A program made the translations under genes and the position numbers. Positions 1-7,977 of a DNA stretch of 12,391 nucleotides are shown piece after piece (within the stretch, counting starts at the first letter, position 1; each line of letters starts with the position of its first letter). The notes under the pieces are model-generated. The model ran no database searches, was not told the origin of the DNA, and saw only the letters and a list, made by a program, of their open reading frames with translations. The stretch spans positions 1 to 12,391 of the forward strand of contig RFHN01000175.1 in the NCBI GenBank assembly GCA_003695835.1, read 5' to 3'. The DNA comes from Armatimonadota bacterium. GTDB taxonomy: Bacteria; Armatimonadota; Fimbriimonadia; Fimbriimonadales; ATM1.

Positions 1-1
1 C

Positions 2-1804
2 TCCTTGGTCGCCCTTTCGGGAGTCCAGGAATATCTCTCTCCTTCTGTCCCACGGAACTGGCGCATCTTCGCCGGGTGGCATCACCCGAACGCAGCCGCG
101 TCGCTCTATGCCCTCGCCCTGCCGATTTCGCTTGCCCTTGCGCTTGCCGCGAGCGAACGCGCCGCCAGAGCGCTGAGCGCCGTGGGCTTCGGACTGATTG
201 GCGCCGCGCTGTGGCTCACGGCCTCCAAAGGGGGGCTGGCTGCGGCGCTCATCGGACTGGCTGCTTTGGCGCTTCTGCTCTCGTTCCACCGAATCGGCAG
301 GTGGAAGGGGGCGCTGGCTCCCCTCGTGTGCCTCGCCGTGCTTTTCGTCGGCGTTCAGGGGCTCAAAGCGGTCACTTCTCCGGCTACGGAATCCACAAGC
401 CGCTTGACTGCGACGCAGCAAGAAGGTGAGCAGTCCCTCGCGTTTCGTAAACAGGTCTGGTCGGACACCCTCTTCATGATCGAGGAGCGCCCTCTTCTCG
501 GCTTCGGTCCAGGCACCTATGGCACAGAATTCAAGCGCTACAGTCAGGTGCAGGCGCCGGTCTTCGCGCACAATACGTACCTCCAGATTGCGGCGGAGTC
601 GGGCATTCCCGCGGTCTTGCTGCTGCTCGTGGTCTTCGTCGTGGGGCTGTACGCAATCATCGTAAGAAATCCGGCGCAGTCTCCGGAACGCGCGCTTCTC
701 CGTTTTGGATGCGCGGCATCGCTGGTCGTCTTGGGAGCCAACGCCTTTGTGGACTCCACCCTCTCCGTTTTCGGTTATGCGATCGCCGCGTTCACGATTT
801 TGCCTGTCGGGCTGTTGCTGTCTGCGGACGGTGCCCAAGCAGAAAAAGCTCCTCTTGCCAACCGTATCTTCGCCTTGGCTATCCCTTCCGTTGCGGCGGC
901 ATTGTATCTCTTGCTTGCTCTCGTCTCGATACAGACGGCAACGAGCGCCTACGCCTCCGCGCAGAGATCGGAAGCGTGGTCGCCGCCCCGCTTGGCGCCC
1001 CTCGATCCTGTGCCGTACGACTTGGAAGGAAGATTCCGCATGGAGCAAGGCAAGCCCAAGCAAGCGCTTACGCCATTGCTCCGCGCCAAGGCGCTGGATC
1101 CGACGCCGGCAAGGCACGCCGCCCTCGCAGAGGCGTTGGAACTCACCGGCGAACACAAGGGCGCCGTGCGCGAACTCCTCTACGCTCACGAGGCAGAGCC
1201 TGCCAACCCTCGTTGGCTCGCCACCCTTCTTCGGATCGAGCAAGCGGCAGGGCACACCCAGGACGCCGAGAAGGTCGCGAACGATCTCGTGGCGATGGAG
1301 GGAAGCCTCTTCTTCCGCTTACGGTCCTTGCCGTGGCTCGTTGAGTTGAGCACGCTCGATGCGCACCTGTTTCTCGCAGATCGCGCCGCGCAAAAGGGCG
1401 ACCGGGCAGAACAGATCAAGCAGCTTCGCGCTGCCTACGATTTGCTGCGTGACTACCGCCTCAAGACGACGCCCGAGCTCCTCCGCCAAACCGGTCTTTT
1501 CCGTGTCTACGAAGCCCGCGAAAACCTCGGGCGGCGGAAGAACGGGCCAATTACCGCTCTCGAGATCGCCGACGAATTGGGGCTTTCGATGCAGGAATTC
1601 ACGGAATACTTGACCGTTGCAGCCCAGACGCCGCTTGCGGGCGAGACCGTTGTCCGTGCTCGGAACCTCTCGCTACAACTCCGCGACGTCGGTTACAAGC
1701 TGGCGGAGCTGCTCCAGCAAGAGGGGCGGGAGAGCGAAGCAGTTGAAATCAGGCGAGAGGCGGCCAGCCTCGTCTTGCCGCCTATTGGCTTGGCTGGCCT
1801 TTGA
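2..1804 (+). CDS. O-antigen ligase/polymerase-type membrane protein with TPR-like C-terminus (5' partial)
   Basis: This is a polytopic inner-membrane protein of the Wzy_C (O-antigen ligase/polymerase) superfamily, which joins or polymerises lipid-linked glycans at the periplasmic face. The frame is open to the left edge, and the TTG at position 5 is only the first possible start inside the window, so the N-terminus is missing. Counting from that codon, hydrophobic segments lie near residues 30-50, 57-72, 78-93, 103-120, 200-220, 235-250, 255-273 and 287-310. The family signature is clear: LTASKGG near 71-77, RPLLGFGPGTYG near 162-173 and HNTYLQIAAESGI at 189-201. From about 330 onward the protein is soluble, with helical repeats resembling TPRs (for example near 345-440). 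That layout is common in such proteins outside Proteobacteria. The substrate cannot be read from sequence; exopolysaccharide polymerase and LPS ligase are both possible. The 3' end overlaps the convergent PBP2 gene by 23 nt. Confidence 0.85.
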   Translation, partial: SLVALSGVQEYLSPSVPRNWRIFAGWHHPNAAASLYALALPISLALALAASERAARALSAVGFGLIGAALWLTASKGGLAAALIGLAALALLLSFHRIGRWKGALAPLVCLAVLFVGVQGLKAVTSPATESTSRLTATQQEGEQSLAFRKQVWSDTLFMIEERPLLGFGPGTYGTEFKRYSQVQAPVFAHNTYLQIAAESGIPAVLLLLVVFVVGLYAIIVRNPAQSPERALLRFGCAASLVVLGANAFVDSTLSVFGYAIAAFTILPVGLLLSADGAQAEKAPLANRIFALAIPSVAAALYLLLALVSIQTATSAYASAQRSEAWSPPRLAPLDPVPYDLEGRFRMEQGKPKQALTPLLRAKALDPTPARHAALAEALELTGEHKGAVRELLYAHEAEPANPRWLATLLRIEQAAGHTQDAEKVANDLVAMEGSLFFRLRSLPWLVELSTLDAHLFLADRAAQKGDRAEQIKQLRAAYDLLRDYRLKTTPELLRQTGLFRVYEARENLGRRKNGPITALEIADELGLSMQEFTEYLTVAAQTPLAGETVVRARNLSLQLRDVGYKLAELLQQEGRESEAVEIRREAASLVLPPIGLAGL

Positions 1805-3524
1805 AGTACTCCTTCAACAGCTCGTGGGCAATCGGCGCAGCCACCCGGCCGCCTTCGTCCGAATTCTCCACCACGACGGCGAGGGCGATCGTCGGGCGCT
1901 CGACCGGCGCGAATGCAATGAACCAGCCGTGCGGCTTCCGACCGGGGCCTGTCTGCGCGCTTCCGGTTTTCCCGGCAATCGAGATCCCCTCAATGCGGGC
2001 GCGAACGCCGGTACCGGATTCCACCACTTTTCTCATCGCTCCCACGATTCGGTCCCACCAAGTCGAGTCGAGCGTTACCGCCGTGAGTCGTTCGGGTGGT
2101 TTGTTCGTCGCCGCGATGTGAGGACGATACGCTACGCCACGGTTGGCGATCAGACTGACATACGATGCCATCTGAAGGGGCGTGACCCCAAGGCGTCCCT
2201 GGCCGATGGCAAGGTTCACCGTATCCCCGGTGTACCAGTTCTCTTTGCGGGATTGGAGCCATTCATCCGTGGGCAGAAGGCCCGCGGCTTCGCCCGGTAT
2301 GTCAATTCCCGTTTCGACTCCAATCCCGAACTCTTGCGCAACGCTGACCAGCTCCTTTCTTTCGATCCGCGAGCCCAATTCAGCAAAAAAGACGTTACAG
2401 GACTTCTCGATCGCCGTTTGGTAGGTGATTCGTCCATGGTGGCCAAGGCAGCGAACCGTCCGGTTGCCGATTCGAACGGAGCCGTTGCAAACGAACGTCG
2501 TCGCGGGACTCACCAGGCCTTCGCGGATCGCGGTCACCAGCGTCGCGATCTTGAATGTCGATCCTGGGTTGTAGGTGCCCGCGATGGCGCGGTTGAACAT
2601 CGGTCTCGCCTCGCTATTGAGGTTGGCCCAGACGTCTTTGGGGATGCGGCCCAGCATTACGTTTGGGTTGAACGAGGGACTGCTGACCAGACAGAGAACC
2701 GCGCCATCCCTCGGATCCAGCGCGACCACGGCTCCGCGTCTTCCCGCCAGAAGATCGAACGCTTTGAGCTGAAGTCTCGTGTCGAGCGTTGTCCGAAGAT
2801 CTTCGCCCGGGGTGGGTGGCTCTACGACAGGGTTGCTCGTCGGTCGCATCCGCACGTCAATCGTGACCGACTCGTGGCCGCACTTTCCCAGTAACAATCG
2901 GTCGTAGGTACGCTCCAAACCGTCCTGCCCTACGTACGTGGGGATGTCGCCCAGATCCGCCAGCCGTTCCAGGTCTTCCTGTCGAGGCTGCCGAACGTGC
3001 CCGAGCACATGAGCGAACGCATTCGCGTGCGGATACTTCCGCAGTGTCTCAGAGCGAACGAAAACGCCAGGTAGGAAGGCCCCCTCCTCTTCGACGCGGA
3101 TCGCTTCCTCTGGAGTCAAGCCGACTTTGGCGACGAAGGGAAGGTACTTTCGGTAGGCGTTCTCTTCGATCTGCTTCTTCAAGTCGCTCGGATCGAGAGA
3201 CAAGAGCTCAGCGAGGCGGCGGATCGCTCGGTCGTTGCCCTCCATGTCCGCTGGCGTGACCATCGCCACAAGGCTTTCCGTGAGCCCCGCAATCGTGGTG
3301 CCTTTTCGATCGAGGATCTTCCCGCGGGGCGGCGGGATCGGCACGCGGAGCGTGCGCTTCTCCACCGCCATGCGGCTCAACTCTTCCCCGCGGACCACCT
3401 GGAGGTACCAAAGCCGCATCACAACAGCAAACAGCCCCAAGAAAACGGCAATCGGGACGACGAAAGCGGACCGGGTGAGCGGTGGGATTGCGCGTCCCTT
3501 CTGCGAAGGCGCCGTTCCGCTCAT
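1782..3524 (-). CDS. mrdA: Class B penicillin-binding protein 2 (peptidoglycan transpeptidase)
   Basis: This is a monofunctional D,D-transpeptidase that cross-links peptidoglycan stem peptides in the periplasm, anchored by one N-terminal membrane helix (about residues 18-43). It has 580 residues, typical for PBP2 or other class B PBPs. The PBP dimerisation/pedestal region follows the helix, with the characteristic PPPRGKILDRKG at 64-75. The transpeptidase domain (about 240-575) carries all three catalytic motifs: STFK with nucleophile Ser322, SCN at 375-377 and KTGS at 519-522. The start ATG lies in an ATGA overlap with the stop of the upstream PBP1A gene. No good Shine-Dalgarno sequence precedes it, so translation probably depends on coupling. 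No rodA or mre gene is visible to separate an elongation-specific PBP2 from a division-specific FtsI/PBP3. Length and layout favour PBP2, so the symbol is tentative. The 3' end overlaps the convergent glycan ligase gene. Confidence 0.92.
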   Translation of the reverse strand: MSGTAPSQKGRAIPPLTRSAFVVPIAVFLGLFAVVMRLWYLQVVRGEELSRMAVEKRTLRVPIPPPRGKILDRKGTTIAGLTESLVAMVTPADMEGNDRAIRRLAELLSLDPSDLKKQIEENAYRKYLPFVAKVGLTPEEAIRVEEEGAFLPGVFVRSETLRKYPHANAFAHVLGHVRQPRQEDLERLADLGDIPTYVGQDGLERTYDRLLLGKCGHESVTIDVRMRPTSNPVVEPPTPGEDLRTTLDTRLQLKAFDLLAGRRGAVVALDPRDGAVLCLVSSPSFNPNVMLGRIPKDVWANLNSEARPMFNRAIAGTYNPGSTFKIATLVTAIREGLVSPATTFVCNGSVRIGNRTVRCLGHHGRITYQTAIEKSCNVFFAELGSRIERKELVSVAQEFGIGVETGIDIPGEAAGLLPTDEWLQSRKENWYTGDTVNLAIGQGRLGVTPLQMASYVSLIANRGVAYRPHIAATNKPPERLTAVTLDSTWWDRIVGAMRKVVESGTGVRARIEGISIAGKTGSAQTGPGRKPHGWFIAFAPVERPTIALAVVVENSDEGGRVAAPIAHELLKEYFKGQPSQ

Positions 3525-5809
3525 GGCTTATGGACCGGACACGGGGTAATCGGTTCTTCGCCAACAGGAAACTTCATTTTTCGTTTCACGGGACAATACG
3601 TGGTCGCCCTCTTTCCGGTCTCCACGCAGACCTCGATTTCGACCATCCTCCGCTCGGCTGCTGGCGTACGGTCGCCGCCGTTCGTGGGTCGCGGCGGCTC
3701 CGGAGCATGGCCCGTACCTTCGTCAGGGTGTGGCTCCGTCAGGTCGCCATGGATGCCGCAGGGAGGAAGCGCGTCGGCCTCTTCCTTCGTCATCGTGCGC
3801 GTCTCCGTGCGGGGACAACCCTTCACCGCGCGGTCGCCTGTCTCCACGCAGATATTGACCGTAACTTCATCCGGATCTTCGCGGGCGCCGTACTGTTTCG
3901 GCTTGTAACCCGAGGGTCCCTCTTTGAAGATCTTCTGAATCTTTGCCATCGCGTCGGCCCACATGGGAGCAGCCACTTCGCCACCGAACACACCCCGCAT
4001 TTCGCCATACTTCCACGGCGGATTTCGGTTGGGATCGTATGTGGCATTCGCTACCCAGCTGACTCCGATGAACTTCGTGGTATATCCTACGAACCACGCG
4101 TCCTTGTGGTCGCTGGTCGTACCTGTCTTGCCCGCAGCATTGAGAACCGAGCGCGCGCGCCGACCCGTACCCTGCAGAACCACAAGATGCAGAAGGTCAT
4201 TCATCACCTTCGCGGTCTCCTCGCTCAGGACGTTGCGGACGATGCGTGGACGGAACTCGCGTAGGACGACGCCGCCAGGGCCTTCCACGCGCGTAATGCC
4301 ATAGGCCGTAACCCGATCGCCACCGGTTGCAAAGACGCTGTACGCCTCCGCCATCTCCAGCGGATTCACCGCGCTGGATCCCAAAGCGAGGGCGGGGCCG
4401 GGGTAGAGAGGCGAATCAATGCCGAAGGTCTGTTTGGCGAAGCCCGCTACGGTCTGCGGCCCAACCATCATTCCGACGTGGACAGCGGGGACGTTGATGG
4501 ACTTCGTCAATGCCGTCTGAACGCTCACCTTGCCTCCGGTCCCGCCACCCTTCGGCTTCCAGACCTCTCCCGTCGCCGGGTTGCGCCACACGAACGGCTC
4601 GTTCGAGATGGCGGAAGACGGCTTGATCTTGCCCAGTTCGAGCGCCGCCGCGTAGACGAAGGGCTTGAAGGCCGATCCGGGTTGGCGTCGGCCCTGGGTG
4701 ATCACGTTGTACTGCGAGCGGTGAAAGTCGGTCCCCCCAACCATGGCGAGAATTCGGCCGCTGAGGTCCAGCACGACCATCGCACCCTCGGTGACGCGGC
4801 GAGATTTGTTCCGCTTCACCTCGTCGAGGACCGCCTTTTCCACAGCCTCTTGCGCCTTCGTGTTCAAAGTGGTGTAGATGGTGTATCCGCCGCGAGCGAA
4901 GTCTTGATTGGGAAACTCCTCGCGCATCTGGTCGAGAACATAGGTCACGAAGTACGGTGCGCGCATGATGCCGAGGTTCGTCTTGACGACATCGGATCGC
5001 GACAGCTTAAGCGGTTCTTCCTTCGCCTTCGCGTATTCCGCTTCGGAGATCCAGCCCTGGTCGCGCATGATCTTGAGGACGACGTTGCGGTTCTGAATGG
5101 CCGCCTTCGGGTTCACGAACGGGTTCTCCGTAGAGGGCCGGCGGGGAAGCCGCGCCAGCAAGGCCGCCTCGCCAATCGTGAGGTCCTTCAGGTCTTTGCC
5201 GAAGTACACCTTGGCGGCCGCCTTGATGCCGTAAGCCTGGGAGCCATAAAACACCTCATTCAAGTAAATCGTGAGAATCTGCTCTTTCGTAAGTTGACGC
5301 TCGATCTGGATGGCGAGGCAGGCGTCTTCGATCTTCCGCTTGAGGCTCCGTTCTCCGCTGGTCAGCAGGCGCTTCGCGACCTGTTGGGTGATCGTGCTCC
5401 CGCCCTGGCGGATGCGTCCGCTGGTCAGGTTCACCCATAGGGCGCGAAGGATCGCGGGTCCATCCACGCCCCCGTGTGACCAGAACCGCTCGTCCTCCGC
5501 CGCAACGGTCGCGTCAATCACCGTCTTGGGAATGTCGGGGTACTCCACCCACTCGCGCAACTCCGTGGTCATCCGGTAGAGCACAACGCCGTCCGCCGAG
5601 ACGATCTTCGTCGGCTCCCGCATTAGCACCTTCTCGATTCGGGAGATCTGCGTAACTCGGTCTTTCAGCGATTGGAAAACGACCCATGTGTAACCGCCCA
5701 GCGCCACGACTCCAGCGAGGAGGAGAAGGGCGAAAACGGCGAGGGTTCGCTTGAGATAGCGCAGCCATCTCGGGCTTGGCTGGCGCCCGGCCTGCTTACG
5801 ACTTGACAT
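3521..5809 (-). CDS. mrcA: Class A penicillin-binding protein (PBP1A type; glycosyltransferase plus transpeptidase)
   Basis: This bifunctional peptidoglycan synthase polymerises lipid II into glycan strands and cross-links them. The 762-residue protein has a basic cytoplasmic N-terminus and a membrane helix at about 22-46. A GT51 glycosyltransferase domain spans about 70-245, with the EDERFW motif at 105-110 (catalytic Glu105) and QGGSTITQQ at 135-143. The transpeptidase domain (about 305-625) has SAFK with Ser379, SIN at 437-439 and KTGTT at 561-565. The C-terminus carries two related cysteine-bearing segments. Each starts with CVETG (654-658 and 728-732) and has three cysteines (654/665/684 and 728/739/757), joined by a Pro/Glu-rich linker. 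Such tails occur in class A PBPs of several non-proteobacterial phyla, and their role is not known to me. The gene starts 22 nt after the RseB-like gene and ends in an ATGA overlap with PBP2. No strong Shine-Dalgarno sequence is seen before its ATG. Confidence 0.95.
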   Translation of the reverse strand: MSSRKQAGRQPSPRWLRYLKRTLAVFALLLLAGVVALGGYTWVVFQSLKDRVTQISRIEKVLMREPTKIVSADGVVLYRMTTELREWVEYPDIPKTVIDATVAAEDERFWSHGGVDGPAILRALWVNLTSGRIRQGGSTITQQVAKRLLTSGERSLKRKIEDACLAIQIERQLTKEQILTIYLNEVFYGSQAYGIKAAAKVYFGKDLKDLTIGEAALLARLPRRPSTENPFVNPKAAIQNRNVVLKIMRDQGWISEAEYAKAKEEPLKLSRSDVVKTNLGIMRAPYFVTYVLDQMREEFPNQDFARGGYTIYTTLNTKAQEAVEKAVLDEVKRNKSRRVTEGAMVVLDLSGRILAMVGGTDFHRSQYNVITQGRRQPGSAFKPFVYAAALELGKIKPSSAISNEPFVWRNPATGEVWKPKGGGTGGKVSVQTALTKSINVPAVHVGMMVGPQTVAGFAKQTFGIDSPLYPGPALALGSSAVNPLEMAEAYSVFATGGDRVTAYGITRVEGPGGVVLREFRPRIVRNVLSEETAKVMNDLLHLVVLQGTGRRARSVLNAAGKTGTTSDHKDAWFVGYTTKFIGVSWVANATYDPNRNPPWKYGEMRGVFGGEVAAPMWADAMAKIQKIFKEGPSGYKPKQYGAREDPDEVTVNICVETGDRAVKGCPRTETRTMTKEEADALPPCGIHGDLTEPHPDEGTGHAPEPPRPTNGGDRTPAAERRMVEIEVCVETGKRATTYCPVKRKMKFPVGEEPITPCPVHKP

Positions 5810-5831
5810 GGATCGCTACTATTATGAACGT

Positions 5832-6794
5832 TTACGGAGTGCCGACTGCGTCACGCTCCGGGTTCATCCGCGCCATAGAGTCCAAGATTTTCTTCAAAAC
5901 ATCAACGGAAACATCGCCAACCGCAGCGAGCGAGAGGTCTCCTACCTGTTTCGTTACGATGTTGAAGCGGGCGTTGCCCCGAACGTCGTCGCCCAGGCGT
6001 GCTCCCTGACTCTGGAAGATCGTGATGTGGTGCGCTCCGTCCGTGAAGTGCAAGAGGGCGATGCGCCGGCCTTGCGCCATGCGCATGCCTTCGCCGATCG
6101 GCTCAAACCCCTGGGGAAGCCAGGTCGGCCGGAGAGCCCAAGGCACGTTGATTCCGGGAGCCTCGTCAACAATGCGGACCCCCTCGCGGTGAAACTGGAA
6201 CAGGTCCGGAGTGATGGCGGGGTTGTAGGCGACACGCCGGAACTCGAAGCCACCCATCAAGGCGCCTCCCCGACCGAGCTGCTGTGCCTTCAAGAGCAGA
6301 CCGGTCTCGCGATCAAACCACAGCCGTTGAGCCAGATTCCCGCGTGCGTCCGCCAAATCGAACCGAACGGTCGGGCGATCGGCGACGCTACCGCCGTCCG
6401 CCATCTGAATTCGCACCTGACCTTGTCGAGCGGCTGCGATGAGCCGTTGCATTTGCATCAGCGTTTGATCCCTGCGGGAAGGGCTTCGGCGCAATTCGTT
6501 CAGGTGCGGGATATATTCGAGGCGGCGGGACCCGTCCTCGATGATGATCATGCCCTTGCGCACCGGGTCGTTCGGGAATTCGGTGCGCGACCGCCTCCCG
6601 TCTCGGATGACGAATTCGACAACGTTGCGCAGCTCGCCGTTGATTCGGAGAGAGACGACCCGTACACCGCTCATCCGAATCGCTTCTTGGCGACTGAGCA
6701 TCTCTTGAAGGCGCGCGAGGACGGGACGGTCCGCTTGCGCGAATGCGGAGCCAAGAAGGGACAGCAGAAGGAAGAACGGCAGGATCAGCCTCAT
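5832..6794 (-). CDS. MucB/RseB-like sigma-factor regulatory protein (exported)
   Basis: This is a predicted periplasmic regulator of an ECF sigma/anti-sigma pair. In known systems RseB binds the periplasmic part of the anti-sigma factor, protects it from proteolysis and senses mislocalised lipoprotein or LPS. The 320-residue protein starts with a signal peptide (hydrophobic 3-16, probable cleavage after Ala19 in the AFA context). Residues about 25-205 look like the LolA-like N-terminal domain of RseB, rich in beta-strands, with segments such as LWFDRETGLLLKAQQ at 158-172. Residues 222-310 resemble the small C-terminal domain, including WLPQGFEPIGEG at 225-236, a typical signature of this family. 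Its ATG overlaps the anti-sigma stop as ATGA, and a GGAG lies 5 nt upstream of the start. Gene order sigma, anti-sigma, RseB matches rpoE-rseA-rseB. The family call rests on motif memory plus context, without a database search. Confidence 0.8.
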   Translation of the reverse strand: MRLILPFFLLLSLLGSAFAQADRPVLARLQEMLSRQEAIRMSGVRVVSLRINGELRNVVEFVIRDGRRSRTEFPNDPVRKGMIIIEDGSRRLEYIPHLNELRRSPSRRDQTLMQMQRLIAAARQGQVRIQMADGGSVADRPTVRFDLADARGNLAQRLWFDRETGLLLKAQQLGRGGALMGGFEFRRVAYNPAITPDLFQFHREGVRIVDEAPGINVPWALRPTWLPQGFEPIGEGMRMAQGRRIALLHFTDGAHHITIFQSQGARLGDDVRGNARFNIVTKQVGDLSLAAVGDVSVDVLKKILDSMARMNPERDAVGTP

Positions 6795-7279
6795 AGCGAC
6801 TCCAGCGACGTACCGTACAAGAGGTCTTCGACTTCGTTCACGGTTCGCGCCCCCTCGTCCGCGATGGCGAATGTGCTCATCCTGGCGCCGTCCTCCGGCA
6901 GCGCGGCGGCGCCCGTCGCCTCCTCATGCCATTCCATCAGCTGGCTGGCTGAGATGACGGGTTGAGGCTCTTCTGCGCCCGGAATCCTTTGCAGAACCAA
7001 TACGGTTGCGATCACGATCGTGCAGGCGGCGGCGGAGAGTGCCCACCCCAATCGGCTCCAAGCAAACCGCTTGGCCGGCTGCCGCTTCTCGCGGCGCAAT
7101 CTCTCGTTGAGGCGCGAGCGCCATTCCAGGCTGGGAGCATCTTGCGGAAGAGCCTGAAGAGTCTCGCGGATCCGACCGTGGATCGGGTCGTTCGCAAGCA
7201 GCTCTTCTACGTGCGCTTGCTCGACCAACGAGAGCTGCTCTTCGCGTTCGATCTTTTCCAACAGTTTCTTCTTATCCAT
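6791..7279 (-). CDS. Membrane anti-sigma factor lacking a zinc motif
   Basis: This is a probable single-pass membrane anti-sigma factor that sequesters the ECF sigma encoded just upstream. From the ATG at 7279 it has 162 residues: a charged helical cytoplasmic part (1-75), one membrane helix (about 76-97) and a periplasmic tail of about 65 residues that would be the RseB contact. I prefer this ATG over the GTG at 7291. GGGGGGTGAT, nearly the full anti-Shine-Dalgarno complement, ends 7 nt before the ATG, and MDKKKLLEKI is a natural cytoplasmic N-terminus. The start lies inside the 3' end of the sigma gene (8-nt overlap), and the stop overlaps the RseB-like start (ATGA). The HxxxCxxC zinc signature of many anti-sigma factors is absent; the only cysteine, residue 86, is inside the membrane helix. 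The functional call depends mainly on gene order and topology. Confidence 0.8.
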   Translation of the reverse strand: MDKKKLLEKIEREEQLSLVEQAHVEELLANDPIHGRIRETLQALPQDAPSLEWRSRLNERLRREKRQPAKRFAWSRLGWALSAAACTIVIATVLVLQRIPGAEEPQPVISASQLMEWHEEATGAAALPEDGARMSTFAIADEGARTVNEVEDLLYGTSLESL

Positions 7280-7871
7280 GACTTGTATCACCCCCCATGT
7301 ACTCCGAGAGCGCTTGCTGCAGCCGCTCTCGCGCGAGGAAGAGACGCGACTTCACCGTCCCAACCGGGATCCCGAGGGCGTTGGCGATCTCTTCATAGCT
7401 CAATCCCTCGACGTCGTGCAGCAGGATTACCGGTTTGAGACGCTCAGACAGCGAGTCCAGAGCCGAAGCGATCACCTCTTCCATCTGCTGCGCAAATACG
7501 ATCGGTTCCGGGTCTCCCTTTGGATCCGCCACCTCTACGACTGGGCTGCCATCCACCTCCAATGGCACCTCCGCGACTCTCCGCGACCGCTTGCGGCGGC
7601 TATCAATGCAGAGGTTCGTCGCAATCTTGAAAAGCCACCCCGCAACGGACGCGCGACCGTCATAACGGTGAATGTTTCGGAATGCCCGCACGAAGACCTC
7701 TTGGGCGATATCCTCCGCCTCCTCATGCGAGGGGACCATTCGGCGTACAAAACCGAAGACGCGCGCTTGGTATCGGTCCACCAAGGCGTCAAAGGCAGCC
7801 CAATCGTCCGACTGGCACCGGGCAACCAGCAACTGGTCGCTGATTCCGTTGCCAGCCTCGTGCTGCGACAT
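7272..7871 (-). CDS. RNA polymerase sigma factor, ECF subfamily (RpoE/SigW-like)
   Basis: This is an extracytoplasmic-function sigma factor that directs RNA polymerase to envelope-stress promoters when released by its anti-sigma partner. From the ATG at 7871 it has 199 residues. Region 2 covers about 14-90, with EDIAQEVFVRAF at 53-64 (core binding) and GWLFKIATNLCIDSRRK at 78-94 (-10 recognition). Region 4 covers about 128-188, with helix-turn-helix LSYEEIANALGIPVGTVKSR at 157-176. The frame stays open upstream with a GTG at 7943 (223 residues) and an ATG at 7910 (212 residues). The domain begins only after the 7871 start, and a GGGTG lies 8 nt before it, so I chose that start, but it is not certain. 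No convincing promoter was found. The neighbouring anti-sigma and RseB-like genes support an RpoE-type stress role. Confidence 0.92.
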   Translation of the reverse strand: MSQHEAGNGISDQLLVARCQSDDWAAFDALVDRYQARVFGFVRRMVPSHEEAEDIAQEVFVRAFRNIHRYDGRASVAGWLFKIATNLCIDSRRKRSRRVAEVPLEVDGSPVVEVADPKGDPEPIVFAQQMEEVIASALDSLSERLKPVILLHDVEGLSYEEIANALGIPVGTVKSRLFLARERLQQALSEYMGGDTSHG

Positions 7872-7977
7872 ATTCAAAGCACCCGCAATGTCCACTTCAA
7901 GCGGCTCCATACAGTTGTACGCATGACGAGCCGCAGGGTTCACCGCGGAAGCCCAAGAAAATGCGGGTCTTTTCGGC

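Noticed and set aside
1617..2894. Long plus-strand open frame of 425 codons opposite PBP2
   Set aside because: It is antisense to a PBP2 with all catalytic motifs. Its composition is Arg/Ser-rich without domain features, a usual result of GC-rich codon bias.
4478..5440. Plus-strand open frame of 320 codons opposite PBP1A
   Set aside because: It is a shadow of the GT51/transpeptidase gene, Arg/Leu/Val-rich, with no recognisable motif.
5810..5831. Possible promoter (CATAAT) just before PBP1A
   Set aside because: It has a plausible -10 but no -35 or TG extension in the 22-nt gap and the preceding coding sequence, so it is too weak to list as a feature.
5808..6965. Plus-strand open frame of 385 codons opposite the RseB-like gene
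   Set aside because: The minus-strand frames have a signal peptide, domain logic and operon overlaps; this one has none and covers two genes.
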